Part shown: positions 1-5,677 of the stretch, in pieces
Layout of the letters: every line of letters begins with the position of its first letter
Position numbering within the stretch: position 1 is the first letter of the stretch
Origin: an uncultured Eubacteriales bacterium
GTDB taxonomy: Bacteria > Bacillota_A > Clostridia > Peptostreptococcales > Anaerovoracaceae
Assembly: GCA_902790885.1 (NCBI GenBank)
Contig: CADATR010000116.1
Span: 1-5,677 of the forward strand
Direction of reading: 5' to 3'
Length of the DNA: 5,677 bases
Translations under genes and position numbers: made by a program
Notes under the pieces: generated by a model
What the model was told of the DNA's origin: nothing
Databases searched by the model: none
Seen by the model: only the letters and a program-made list of their open reading frames with translations

Positions 1-393
1 TACTATACACTTGAAGAGATCGAAAAGACCAATGCCTGCGAGAAGGCCGGACGCATGGGAGACCGCCTTACAGAAGGCATCAGGGCTTCGGCCGAGAAAC
101 ACGGTCTGCCATTCGTAGTATTCAATCAGGGCTCCATCTGCCACGTCGACACGGTAGGGACCATGCATTATTCCATCGACTGGGGCAAGCCATGGCAGAT
201 CCCGACAGTGCTGAAGGAGACATCCAGAAGACAGAAGGAGATGGAGCATGTCGGAGCGGCATACATGGCAGAGGGAATCATCACGCTCGCGGGATCGAGG
301 CTCTACACGAGCGCGGCCTATACCGAAGAGATGATAGATGATGTGATCGCGCGTTTCGACAAGGTATTTGATAAGTGCGGAAAGCTTGACTGA
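1..393 (+). CDS. Class III PLP-dependent aminotransferase, C-terminal part (5' end outside window)
   Basis: The reading frame is open from the first base and ends at TGA 391-393, giving the last 130 residues of a protein whose start lies upstream. The fragment corresponds to the C-terminal small domain of fold-type I, class III aminotransferases. The opening LEEIEKTNACEKAGRMGDRL and the closing stretch EGIITLAGSRLYTSAAYTEE followed by IDDVIARFDKVF line up with the end of glutamate-1-semialdehyde 2,1-aminomutase (in HemL: EGVYLAPS, then a helix ending in RRVF). The PLP lysine and cofactor-binding residues would lie upstream and cannot be checked. The middle part (NQGSICHVDTVGTMHYSIDW) does not look like true HemL, so I give no hemL symbol; the substrate is unknown. 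A carbohydrate kinase follows 36 bases later without a terminator, suggesting a shared catabolic transcript. The family is fairly sure, the exact function is not. Confidence 0.8.
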   Translation, partial: YYTLEEIEKTNACEKAGRMGDRLTEGIRASAEKHGLPFVVFNQGSICHVDTVGTMHYSIDWGKPWQIPTVLKETSRRQKEMEHVGAAYMAEGIITLAGSRLYTSAAYTEEMIDDVIARFDKVFDKCGKLD

Positions 394-429
394 TCATTAA
401 CTGAACGATGAAGTCTAAGGGGGTGCTTC

Positions 430-2109
430 ATGGCTGTTATTCTTGCGTATGATATAGGAACAACGGGAGTAAAAACCTGTCTTTACAAGGTAGGCAGCGC
501 CATCGATCTTATGGGAGCGGCTTCTGAAGGATATGAACTGTATACGATCCCGGGAGGCGGAGCCGAACAGCACGCTGATGAGTGGTGGGACGCGATCTGC
601 AAAAGCACGGAAGCTGTCCTTGAAAAGACCGGGGCAGACCCGGCGGATGTAGACGGCATAACATTCTGCTCTCAGATGCAGGGACTGGTGCTGGTCGATG
701 AAGAGGGAGTGCCTGTAAGGCATCCGATGAGCTACATGGACCAGCGGGCGTCCGAAGAGATGAAAGAGGGTATCGGCACCGGCGTGAAAATAGCCGGAAT
801 GAACGCCGAAAAGCTGCTCAAGTCGCTACAGATAACAGGCGTCGCTGCAGGCAGTGTAAAGGATCCGATCTGGAGATACGTCTGGGTAAAGAACCACGAG
901 CCTGAGAATTACAGCAGAGTGAAGTGGTGGCTCGACGTAAAGGAGTATGTCATCGGGCGCATGACAGGCAAGTTTGTCATGACTGAGGACTCCGCGTGGT
1001 CGACCATGCTGTATGACACGAGAAAGAAGTCGTACGGCTGGAGCAGCGAGATGTGCGATATGTTCGGCATCGACATCAGCCACATGCCTCCTGTCATAAA
1101 GACATCCGATGTCGCGGGCACGCTCAGGGAAGAACAGGCGGCAGAACTCGGCCTCAGGGCAGGGACTCCTGTTTACGGAGGAGGCGGAGACGCCTCGCTT
1201 ATCGGCATAGGCGCGGGATGCGTAAAAGCCGGTCAGACCCACATGTACTGCGGCACATCGGGCTGGGTGTCCACCCTGGTAAAGAGGCAGAAGATAGACA
1301 CTGAAAACATGATAGGCGGAGGGCTTGGCGCAGTGCCGGGACTTTTCAGCTATTTTGCCGAGATGGAGACCGCAGGCAAGTGCCTCGAGTGGGTCAAGGA
1401 CCATCTTGCAAAGGATGAGATCGGCGTGTATATGGATCAGGAGGACATAGCCGGCAGCAAGGAGACGGTCTATGAAAGCCTTTATGATTACATGTCTGAA
1501 GTGATCGGAAGCTGCCCTGCAGGAGCGGGAGGCGTCATCTTCACGCCGTGGCTCCACGGCAACAGATGTCCTTTCGAAGATCATCTTTCGAGAGGCATGT
1601 TCTTCAACATCTCCCTCGATACCGGAAAGACAGAGATGCTTCGCGCGGTGACAGAGGGCGTATGCTATCACCTCAGATGGATGCTTGAATGTGAAGACAA
1701 GAAGATAAAGACCTCTAAAACCATAAGGTTTGTAGGCGGCGGCGCGCTTTCGCCGGTGACATGCCAGATACTGGCCGACATTACAGGCAGAACGATAGAA
1801 ACGGTAGCCAGTCCGCAGAATGCCGGAGCGGTGGGAGCAGCTCTTACGGCTGCTGTCGGCATGGGAGCGGTAAAGGGACTCGCAGAAGCCGCAGGGCTGA
1901 TCCCTGTGACGGCCGTATACAGGCCAAATAAAGAGGATGCCGCGGTATATGACCGCAGCTTCGAGGTGTTCAAGAACCTTTACAGGGCCAACAAAAGGAA
2001 CTTTGAGATGATGAACGGCCTGCAGCCGGCACCGGCGCAGCGCGGAAGCAGAAAAAAACGGCCGGAGACCGTCAAAAAGACTGAAAAAAAGGCTGACAAA
2101 AAGCAATAA
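430..2109 (+). CDS. FGGY-family carbohydrate kinase (xylulokinase-like, substrate unknown)
   Basis: An ATP-dependent cytoplasmic sugar or polyol kinase of 559 residues; family members are usually about 490-520. The start ATG has an AAGGGGG Shine-Dalgarno at 417-423 with a 6-base spacer, and the protein opens directly with the phosphate-1 motif DIGTTGVK (residues 8-15). Other FGGY marks are QHADEWW (47-53), CSQMQG (80-85), the DQR of the substrate loop (104-106), GGGGDAS (250-256) with the predicted catalytic base Asp254, the phosphate-2 motif GTSGWV (275-280) and the adenosine-side GGGALS (436-441). Two positions that contact xylulose in E. coli XylB (His of QMHG, Asn after the catalytic Asp) are Gln84 and Ala255 here, so D-xylulose is doubtful as substrate. 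The last 22 residues (538-559) hold eight Lys and three Arg, an unusual tail. It is probably co-transcribed with the upstream aminotransferase. Family assignment is sure; substrate is open. Confidence 0.93.
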   Translation: MAVILAYDIGTTGVKTCLYKVGSAIDLMGAASEGYELYTIPGGGAEQHADEWWDAICKSTEAVLEKTGADPADVDGITFCSQMQGLVLVDEEGVPVRHPMSYMDQRASEEMKEGIGTGVKIAGMNAEKLLKSLQITGVAAGSVKDPIWRYVWVKNHEPENYSRVKWWLDVKEYVIGRMTGKFVMTEDSAWSTMLYDTRKKSYGWSSEMCDMFGIDISHMPPVIKTSDVAGTLREEQAAELGLRAGTPVYGGGGDASLIGIGAGCVKAGQTHMYCGTSGWVSTLVKRQKIDTENMIGGGLGAVPGLFSYFAEMETAGKCLEWVKDHLAKDEIGVYMDQEDIAGSKETVYESLYDYMSEVIGSCPAGAGGVIFTPWLHGNRCPFEDHLSRGMFFNISLDTGKTEMLRAVTEGVCYHLRWMLECEDKKIKTSKTIRFVGGGALSPVTCQILADITGRTIETVASPQNAGAVGAALTAAVGMGAVKGLAEAAGLIPVTAVYRPNKEDAAVYDRSFEVFKNLYRANKRNFEMMNGLQPAPAQRGSRKKRPETVKKTEKKADKKQ

Positions 2110-2114
2110 AAGCC

Positions 2115-2143
2115 TTGCAAACAGTGGAGTGTTTTCCTATAAT
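2115..2143 (+). promoter_or_regulatory. Predicted sigma-70/SigA-type promoter of rpsB-tsf
   Basis: A -35 element TTGCAA (2115-2120, 4 of 6 matches to TTGACA) is followed after exactly 17 bases by a perfect -10 box TATAAT (2138-2143). It begins five bases after the kinase stop codon and points at rpsB. The expected transcription start is around 2149-2151, giving a leader of about 130 nt. There is no extended -10 TG. This is a prediction from consensus and spacing only. Confidence 0.75.
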
Positions 2144-2180
2144 ATATGGGCGCGCGTCCTGCGCGCTCATATTTATTTGT
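2144..2180 (+). terminator. GC-rich hairpin with U-rich tail after the kinase gene, overlapping the rpsB transcript start
   Basis: The arms 2144-2155 (ATATGGGCGCGC) and 2161-2172 (GCGCGCTCATAT) pair over 12 positions with one G-U wobble and a 5-nt loop GTCCT. The tail TTATTTGT (2173-2180) has six T in eight, so it can act as a moderate intrinsic terminator for the aminotransferase-kinase transcript. The predicted rpsB start falls inside the 5' arm. Transcripts reading through from upstream would therefore form the full 12-bp stem, while those from the rpsB promoter would keep only the inner GCGCGC/GCGCGC pairs (2150-2155 with 2161-2166) at their 5' end. Confidence 0.65.
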
Positions 2181-2279
2181 CACACTGAAGTCGGCCGCGG
2201 TGCTCTGAAAATCAGGGGTTTAAGGCGTATGGCCTAAGGGCTGAGACTCAGTGGAAGTTGATTAACCGGAGGTTAAAAA
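2150..2279 (+). promoter_or_regulatory. Structured 5' leader of rpsB, candidate r-protein autoregulatory leader
   Basis: This non-coding stretch of about 130 nt holds a chain of small potential stems. They are CTGA-AAA-TCAG (2205-2215, extendable to 2203-2217 with one G-U pair), TTA(A)GGC-GTATG-GCCTAA (2220-2237, one bulged A), CTGA-GAC-TCAG (2241-2251), and TTAACC-GGA-GGTTAA (2262-2276) over the ribosome-binding site. An alternative long-range helix, CACTGA (2183-2188) with TCAGTG (2248-2253), would enclose the middle and compete with the third stem. In E. coli the rpsB leader (t44 RNA) mediates S2 autoregulation. I cannot match this leader to a named RNA family, so a regulatory role is inferred from position and structure. 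Confidence 0.5.
2262..2276 (+). promoter_or_regulatory. Hairpin enclosing the rpsB Shine-Dalgarno
   Basis: TTAACC (2262-2267) and GGTTAA (2271-2276) form a perfect 6-bp stem around a GGA loop. The Shine-Dalgarno GGAGG occupies 2268-2272, so its last two bases are paired and the first three sit in the loop, seven bases before the ATG at 2280. Such a weak sequestering hairpin could be shifted by a protein or by alternative pairing: GGTTTAA at 2217-2223 can pair with TTAACC, with one bulge, and free the site. The palindrome is directly visible; the regulatory effect is inference. Confidence 0.55.
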
Positions 2280-3032
2280 ATGTCAGTAGTATCAATGAAA
2301 CAGCTGCTCGAAGCAGGCGTCCACTTTGGACATCAGACAAGAAGATGGAACCCTAAGATGGCTCCTTACATCTTCGCAGAGAGAAACGGAATCTACATCA
2401 TCGACCTTCAGCAGACGCTGGGACTTATCGATGAAGCGTATGATTTCATGAGAAAGGTCGGAGAGACCGGCAAGCCGGTTCTGTTCGTCGGAACAAAGAA
2501 GCAGGCTCAGGCTGCCATCAAGGATGAGGCAGAGAGATGCGGAATGTACTTCGTAAACGAGAGATGGCTGGGCGGAATGCTCACAAACCACAAGACTATC
2601 AGCAAGAGAATCGAAAGACTCGCTGAGATCAGACAGATGCAGGAAGACGGCACTATCAACAAGTATGCCAAGAAGGAAGCTCTGAAGCTGATCGCTGAGG
2701 CTGACAAGCTCGAGAAGTACCTCGGCGGAATCAAGGACATGAAGGGAATGCCTGGTGCAATCTTCGTTGTTGACCCTAAGAAGGAAAGAATCGCTGTCAA
2801 GGAAGCAAGGATTCTCGGAATCCCTGTAGTAGGTATGGTAGATACAAACTGCGATCCTGATGACGTAGACTTTGTTATCCCGGCTAACGATGATGCTATC
2901 AGAGCCGTAAAGCTGATCACAAGCTGCATGGCCGATGCTGTCATCGAGGCTAAGCAGGGTGAGAGCTTCCAGGAAGCTCCTGCAGAGGCTGCTGAAGCTG
3001 AAGCAGAAGAGGAAGCTGCAGACGAAGAGTAA
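2280..3032 (+). CDS. rpsB: 30S ribosomal protein S2 (uS2)
   Basis: Structural protein of the small ribosomal subunit, 250 residues, of normal bacterial length. Conserved blocks are the N-terminal signature [19 protein letters not shown] (residues 9-27), WLGGMLTN (96-103) and the second S2 signature starting PGAIFVVD (158-165), followed by the [14 protein letters not shown] region. The last 25 residues (226-250) form a low-complexity Ala/Glu-rich acidic tail, a variable element in S2 proteins. The start ATG has GGAGG at 2268-2272, and the N-terminus [13 protein letters not shown] matches the family. Arginine codons are nearly all AGA and isoleucine is ATC, with ATA essentially absent, unlike the kinase upstream; this fits high expression. 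It is the first gene of a two-gene operon with tsf, driven by the predicted promoter at 2115-2143. Identification is certain. Confidence 0.99.
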   Translation: MSVVSMKQLLEAGVHFGHQTRRWNPKMAPYIFAERNGIYIIDLQQTLGLIDEAYDFMRKVGETGKPVLFVGTKKQAQAAIKDEAERCGMYFVNERWLGGMLTNHKTISKRIERLAEIRQMQEDGTINKYAKKEALKLIAEADKLEKYLGGIKDMKGMPGAIFVVDPKKERIAVKEARILGIPVVGMVDTNCDPDDVDFVIPANDDAIRAVKLITSCMADAVIEAKQGESFQEAPAEAAEAEAEEEAADEE

Positions 3033-3047
3033 TTCAAGGAGGATAAA

Positions 3048-4136
3048 ATGGCTGTAACTGCACAGATGGTTAAAGAGCTGCGCGAAATGACAGGCGCAGG
3101 CATGATGGACTGCAAGAAGGCTCTCGTTGAGGCTGACGGCGATATAGATCAGGCCGTTCAGATCCTCAGAGAAAAGGGACTTTCAAAGGCTGCCAAGAAG
3201 GCCGGAAGAATCGCTGCTATGGGTCTTGTAAAGACTGCGGTATCCGAAGACGGAAAGACAGCTGCTATCGTAGAAGTTAACTCAGAGACAGACTTCGTTG
3301 CAAAGAACGACGAGTTCATCGGATTCGTTGAGGGACTCGCAAAGCTGGCTCTCGATTCTGAAAGCAATGACATGGACGCATTCAAGGCTACAGCTTTCAA
3401 CGGCTCCACAGTAGGAGACGCTCTGACAGCCCTCATCGCCAAGATCGGTGAGAACATGTCTGTAAGAAGAATCGACAAAGCTTCGGGCGAAGTTATTGCT
3501 ACATACATCCACGGCGGCGGAAACATCGGCGTTATCGTAGCTGCCAACGGTGCGGACAATGACGCAAACAAGGCTGCTCTGAAGAACGTAGCAATGCAGG
3601 TCGCTGCTATGAACCCTCAGTACGTAAGCAGAGACGAGATCTCCGAGGATGAGCTTGGCAACATCGGCAAGATCACTCTCGAGAGCGCTCTGAACGATCC
3701 GTTCTCACTTCCGAAGCCGATCCTGAACGGACTCCTTGACAAGGTTGAGGGAGTATGGGAAAAGGCTGACCTCGACATCCTGTCCGAGAAGAGAGCAGAC
3801 AAGAGCTTCAACTTCAATTATCTGCCTAACTTCCTTTCAGAGGAAGCAAAGACAAGACTTGCAGGCCTCGCTATCGCTGCAAAGATGGAGATCTCCGAAA
3901 ACAAGATCTTCAAGGGCCTGGTAGACGGCCGTGTAAAGAAGCAGCTGAAGGAGATCTGCCTGCTCGATCAGACTTATGTAAGAGCAGAAGACGGAAAGCA
4001 GACTGTAGGCGAGTATCTGAAGTCGGTAGACAAGGATCTTGCCATCACAAAGGTTGTCAGATTCGAAGTAGGCGAAGGAATCGAGAAGAAGGAAGAGAAC
4101 TTTGCTGAAGAAGTAGCTGCACAGCTCAAGAAATAA
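3048..4136 (+). CDS. tsf: Translation elongation factor Ts, long form with insert
   Basis: Guanine-nucleotide exchange factor that releases GDP from EF-Tu in the cytoplasm. AAGGAGG (3036-3042) lies five bases before the ATG, and rpsB ends 15 bases upstream. The N-terminal UBA-like domain carries VKELREMTGAGMMDCKKAL (residues 8-26). The core has TDFVAKND (81-88), whose Asp82-Phe83 match the residues E. coli EF-Ts inserts into EF-Tu to displace Mg-GDP. The C-terminal module has CLLDQ (304-308), TVGEYL (319-324) and RFEVGEGIEKKEENF (338-352). At 362 residues it is longer than E. coli EF-Ts (283) and most bacterial forms. The extra length, roughly 55-60 residues, lies between YVSRDEI (192-198) and VDGRVKK (292-298), the region of the helical coiled-coil hairpin. 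No frame break is seen and codon use is uniform through the insert, so it is a genuine part of the protein. Confidence 0.98.
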   Translation: MAVTAQMVKELREMTGAGMMDCKKALVEADGDIDQAVQILREKGLSKAAKKAGRIAAMGLVKTAVSEDGKTAAIVEVNSETDFVAKNDEFIGFVEGLAKLALDSESNDMDAFKATAFNGSTVGDALTALIAKIGENMSVRRIDKASGEVIATYIHGGGNIGVIVAANGADNDANKAALKNVAMQVAAMNPQYVSRDEISEDELGNIGKITLESALNDPFSLPKPILNGLLDKVEGVWEKADLDILSEKRADKSFNFNYLPNFLSEEAKTRLAGLAIAAKMEISENKIFKGLVDGRVKKQLKEICLLDQTYVRAEDGKQTVGEYLKSVDKDLAITKVVRFEVGEGIEKKEENFAEEVAAQLKK

Positions 4137-4155
4137 GATCAAAGATCACTGAACA

Positions 4156-4188
4156 AAAAATCCGGGACTCACAGAGCCCCGGATTTTT
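4156..4188. terminator. Bidirectional intrinsic terminator between tsf and the convergent glycosyltransferase gene
   Basis: AAAAATCCGGG (4156-4166) pairs fully with CCCGGATTTTT (4178-4188). After one A/C mismatch the stem continues with CTC/GAG (4168-4170 with 4174-4176) around an ACA loop. On the + strand the stem ends in a T5 run 20 bases after the tsf stop; on the - strand the complement of A4155-4160 gives a T6 run after the glycosyltransferase stop. It therefore suits both convergent transcripts and closes the rpsB-tsf operon. Confidence 0.93.
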
Positions 4189-4204
4189 AATATCCAGCAG
4201 TTTA

Positions 4205-5665
4205 TTACAGATAACGGTCGAGAGACTCCCAGAGCTCTTCGCCGGCTTCGATTATATGATCCTTCAGTCCGCGGCCGAAGGAGAGGATGTTTTCCTTTGC
4301 CTCATATCCTGTGGTGATGGCATCGACTATGGCTTTGTTGCGCATCGAGCGTATCGACGTCTCAAGCTCCTCCTGTGTGTTTTCGATGTCATGAATCAGA
4401 TGCCGGCCGGCAGCGTCTATATCGCCGAGTATCTGCATCAGTTCTCCCTGCGACTGCATCCATGATCCCCTGAGCGGATCGCGTCTGCCGTATACGCCCC
4501 GCCTGTAATTGTCCTCAACGATCTTATACCTTTCACAGGCGTTGGCTACAGCGTCAGTCCAGGATATGTACAGCTCGTTACCGGCGTTGATGCCTGTCTG
4601 GCGCACGCGCTCAGGAGCGCGGCAGAGCTCTTCGAGCTTTGCCTGCAGGGCTTCCGCGTTCTCATCTATAAGGAAGGCGTTCCTGTCATCCGTTACGCCT
4701 TCTGAGGCGCAGCTGTTCTTTATTATTACGGCTGCTGTATCGCTTGCGGCTGCTTCGCGTACTACAAGGCCGTTGGTATCGAAAGTGGAAGGGAAGAGAA
4801 AGAGATCTGCCCTCTGGTACCACGCGCGCAGAAGCTGACGGTCAGACAGCGGCCCTGTAAAGAACACCTTCTGCGAAAGACCGAGCTCGTCGCTGTATGC
4901 GCGCACTTCCTTCTCATCGCCGCCTCCGCCGACAAAGATCATGCGGAAATCGATCCCGTCAGCCTCAAGGCCGGCCAGCGCGTCAAGTATTATGCGCAGT
5001 CCCTTGTACCACATGAGCCTTCCGATAAACAGAAAGCACGGAACATCAGCGGGCAGGTCATAGCCTTCCACCGCTTGGGCGACAAGCTCTTCCGGAACCT
5101 GTTCTCTCGGAAGGTCGACGCCGTTAGGCATTACTATGTAATCGCCTTCATAGCCGATGGACCGGAGATTCTCACCGGCTCCCTCGCTTACGGTCCATAT
5201 CTCATCGCAGGCATTGACATTCCTGAGCAGGGCCTGAAGGGCGCCTTCCTGAAGAGCCTTGCTTTTTACGGCATTGGCTATGTCGATATCGTATTTCGTA
5301 TGCCAGGTGAGCACCAGCGGAAGATCGTAAGCTTCTGCCAGCGATCTTGCCAGCAGGCACGATGTTACAGGACAGTGCGTATGCAGTACCGACACATGTT
5401 CTGATTCCACCGCGTGAGCGGCTTCGGGCGAAAAAGGATAGCCCGTGACGTAGCCGATCAGCTTTCTGGTGTCTATGCTCGGATACCTTATGACAGGGAA
5501 TCCGTATCCGCTGTCGTCGCTTCCGGGCACCTGAGGCGTCATGACGACTGAATGGCCATGGCTGCGTTCTATTATGCGCGCGTAATTCATTACGGCGTTG
5601 GCGACTCCGTCTATGGTAGGCGGGAATGCGTCATTAAGTAAGCAAATAGTCTGTTTCTTTTCCAT
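4205..5665 (-). CDS. Glycosyltransferase family 4 (GT-B), diacylglycerol glucosyltransferase-like, with helical C-terminal extension
   Basis: A 486-residue GT-B enzyme that probably transfers a sugar from a nucleotide-sugar donor to a lipid or other acceptor at the inner membrane face. The acceptor half shows ICLLNDAFPPTIDGVAN (residues 7-23), HTHCP (95-99) and WHTKYD (121-126). The linker has VSEG (159-162) and MPNGVD (179-184). The donor half has GRLMWYKG (215-222), VGGGGDE (245-251), FTGPL (269-273) and FPSTFDTNGLVVREAAAS (291-308). In that last motif the usual E-x7-E pair appears as Asp296-x7-Glu304. The layout resembles 1,2-diacylglycerol 3-glucosyltransferases, but the acceptor is not proven. 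GT4 homology ends near residue 380; the remainder is charged and helical and may mediate membrane or partner contact. No signal peptide or membrane segment is seen. The start fits the family N-terminus, yet no Shine-Dalgarno is visible in the 12 bases upstream within the window. The gene is convergent with tsf and likely separately transcribed. Confidence 0.92.
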   Translation of the reverse strand: MEKKQTICLLNDAFPPTIDGVANAVMNYARIIERSHGHSVVMTPQVPGSDDSGYGFPVIRYPSIDTRKLIGYVTGYPFSPEAAHAVESEHVSVLHTHCPVTSCLLARSLAEAYDLPLVLTWHTKYDIDIANAVKSKALQEGALQALLRNVNACDEIWTVSEGAGENLRSIGYEGDYIVMPNGVDLPREQVPEELVAQAVEGYDLPADVPCFLFIGRLMWYKGLRIILDALAGLEADGIDFRMIFVGGGGDEKEVRAYSDELGLSQKVFFTGPLSDRQLLRAWYQRADLFLFPSTFDTNGLVVREAAASDTAAVIIKNSCASEGVTDDRNAFLIDENAEALQAKLEELCRAPERVRQTGINAGNELYISWTDAVANACERYKIVEDNYRRGVYGRRDPLRGSWMQSQGELMQILGDIDAAGRHLIHDIENTQEELETSIRSMRNKAIVDAITTGYEAKENILSFGRGLKDHIIEAGEELWESLDRYL

Positions 5666-5671
5666 GACTGT

Positions 5672-5677
5672 ATTGTA
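5672..5677 (-). promoter_or_regulatory. Possible -10 element immediately upstream of the glycosyltransferase start
   Basis: Read on the - strand, the window begins with TACAAT, one mismatch from TATAAT, six bases before the ATG at 5665. Transcription would start at or next to the A of the ATG, giving a leaderless or near-leaderless mRNA, which agrees with the missing Shine-Dalgarno. The -35 region is outside the window, so this is only a weak candidate. Confidence 0.25.

Noticed and set aside
1053..1304. 83-codon + strand frame with an Arg/His-rich product
   Set aside because: It is an out-of-frame shadow of the kinase coding sequence with low-complexity composition and no ribosome-binding site that I can support.
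2085..2096. A AAA AAG slippery heptamer in the kinase tail, as in dnaX
   Set aside because: A -1 shift reaches a TGA at 2094 after one codon, trimming only a few residues, and no stimulatory structure is evident.
826..2106. Stop-free antisense frame of 426 codons opposite the kinase gene
   Set aside because: It lies wholly within the FGGY kinase, its product is rich in Cys, His and Arg and shows no domain I recognise, and it arises from the kinase codon bias.
2215..2275. TPP riboswitch suggested by GGGGTT and GCTGAGA in the rpsB leader
   Set aside because: The second conserved half of the thi box (CTGAT followed by TAATACCAGC and AGGGA) is absent, and rpsB is not a thiamin gene.
3158..3571. 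137-codon antisense frame within tsf
   Set aside because: The Ser/Ala-rich product is typical of the antisense of a biased highly expressed gene; no start signals or domain.
4137..4147. Short direct repeat GATCA-A-GATCA after tsf
   Set aside because: Two five-base copies are too short to mean anything beyond chance.
4509..4838. 109-codon + strand frame opposite the glycosyltransferase
   Set aside because: It lies completely inside a well-supported GT4 gene and encodes a low-complexity Ser/Ala/Arg product.

Overview
The window looks like ordinary chromosomal DNA of a Gram-positive anaerobe, most likely a member of the Clostridia (Eubacteriales). Three things suggest this: strong AAGGAGG-type Shine-Dalgarno sites, an rpsB-tsf operon with AGA-rich arginine codons, and an EF-Ts protein with a large insert. 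I believe similar inserts occur in relatives of Mogibacterium and Eubacterium (Anaerovoracaceae), but that placement is from memory and only moderately secure. I see no mobile element, CRISPR array, tRNA, rRNA or phage gene, and no convincing new multi-gene system.

Layout. Positions 1-393 (+) hold the 3' end of a class III (PLP-dependent) aminotransferase gene related to glutamate-1-semialdehyde aminomutase. After a 36-base gap without a terminator comes a complete FGGY-family carbohydrate kinase gene (430-2109, +). These two are probably co-transcribed as part of a catabolic cluster whose substrate cannot be named. The kinase ends in a Lys/Arg-rich tail.

The 170-base gap 2110-2279 is the densest regulatory stretch. 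It has a good sigma-70-type promoter (TTGCAA, 17-base spacer, TATAAT) directly after the kinase stop, then a GC-rich hairpin with a U-rich tail that lies across the predicted transcription start. A structured leader of about 130 nt follows, ending in a perfect 6-bp hairpin that encloses the rpsB ribosome-binding site.

Positions 2280-4136 (+) are rpsB (ribosomal protein S2) and tsf (EF-Ts), separated by 15 bases. They provide the small ribosomal subunit with S2 and recycle EF-Tu for elongation. A strong bidirectional terminator (4156-4188) closes the operon, so pyrH and frr do not follow tsf here as they do in many bacteria.

On the opposite strand, 5665-4205 encodes a complete GT-B glycosyltransferase of family GT4, resembling diacylglycerol glucosyltransferases and carrying a helical C-terminal extension of about 100 residues. 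It is convergent with tsf and shares its terminator. The most interesting points are the rpsB leader, the EF-Ts insert (possibly a duplicated helical hairpin), the altered substrate residues of the kinase, and a -10-like element right at the glycosyltransferase start.
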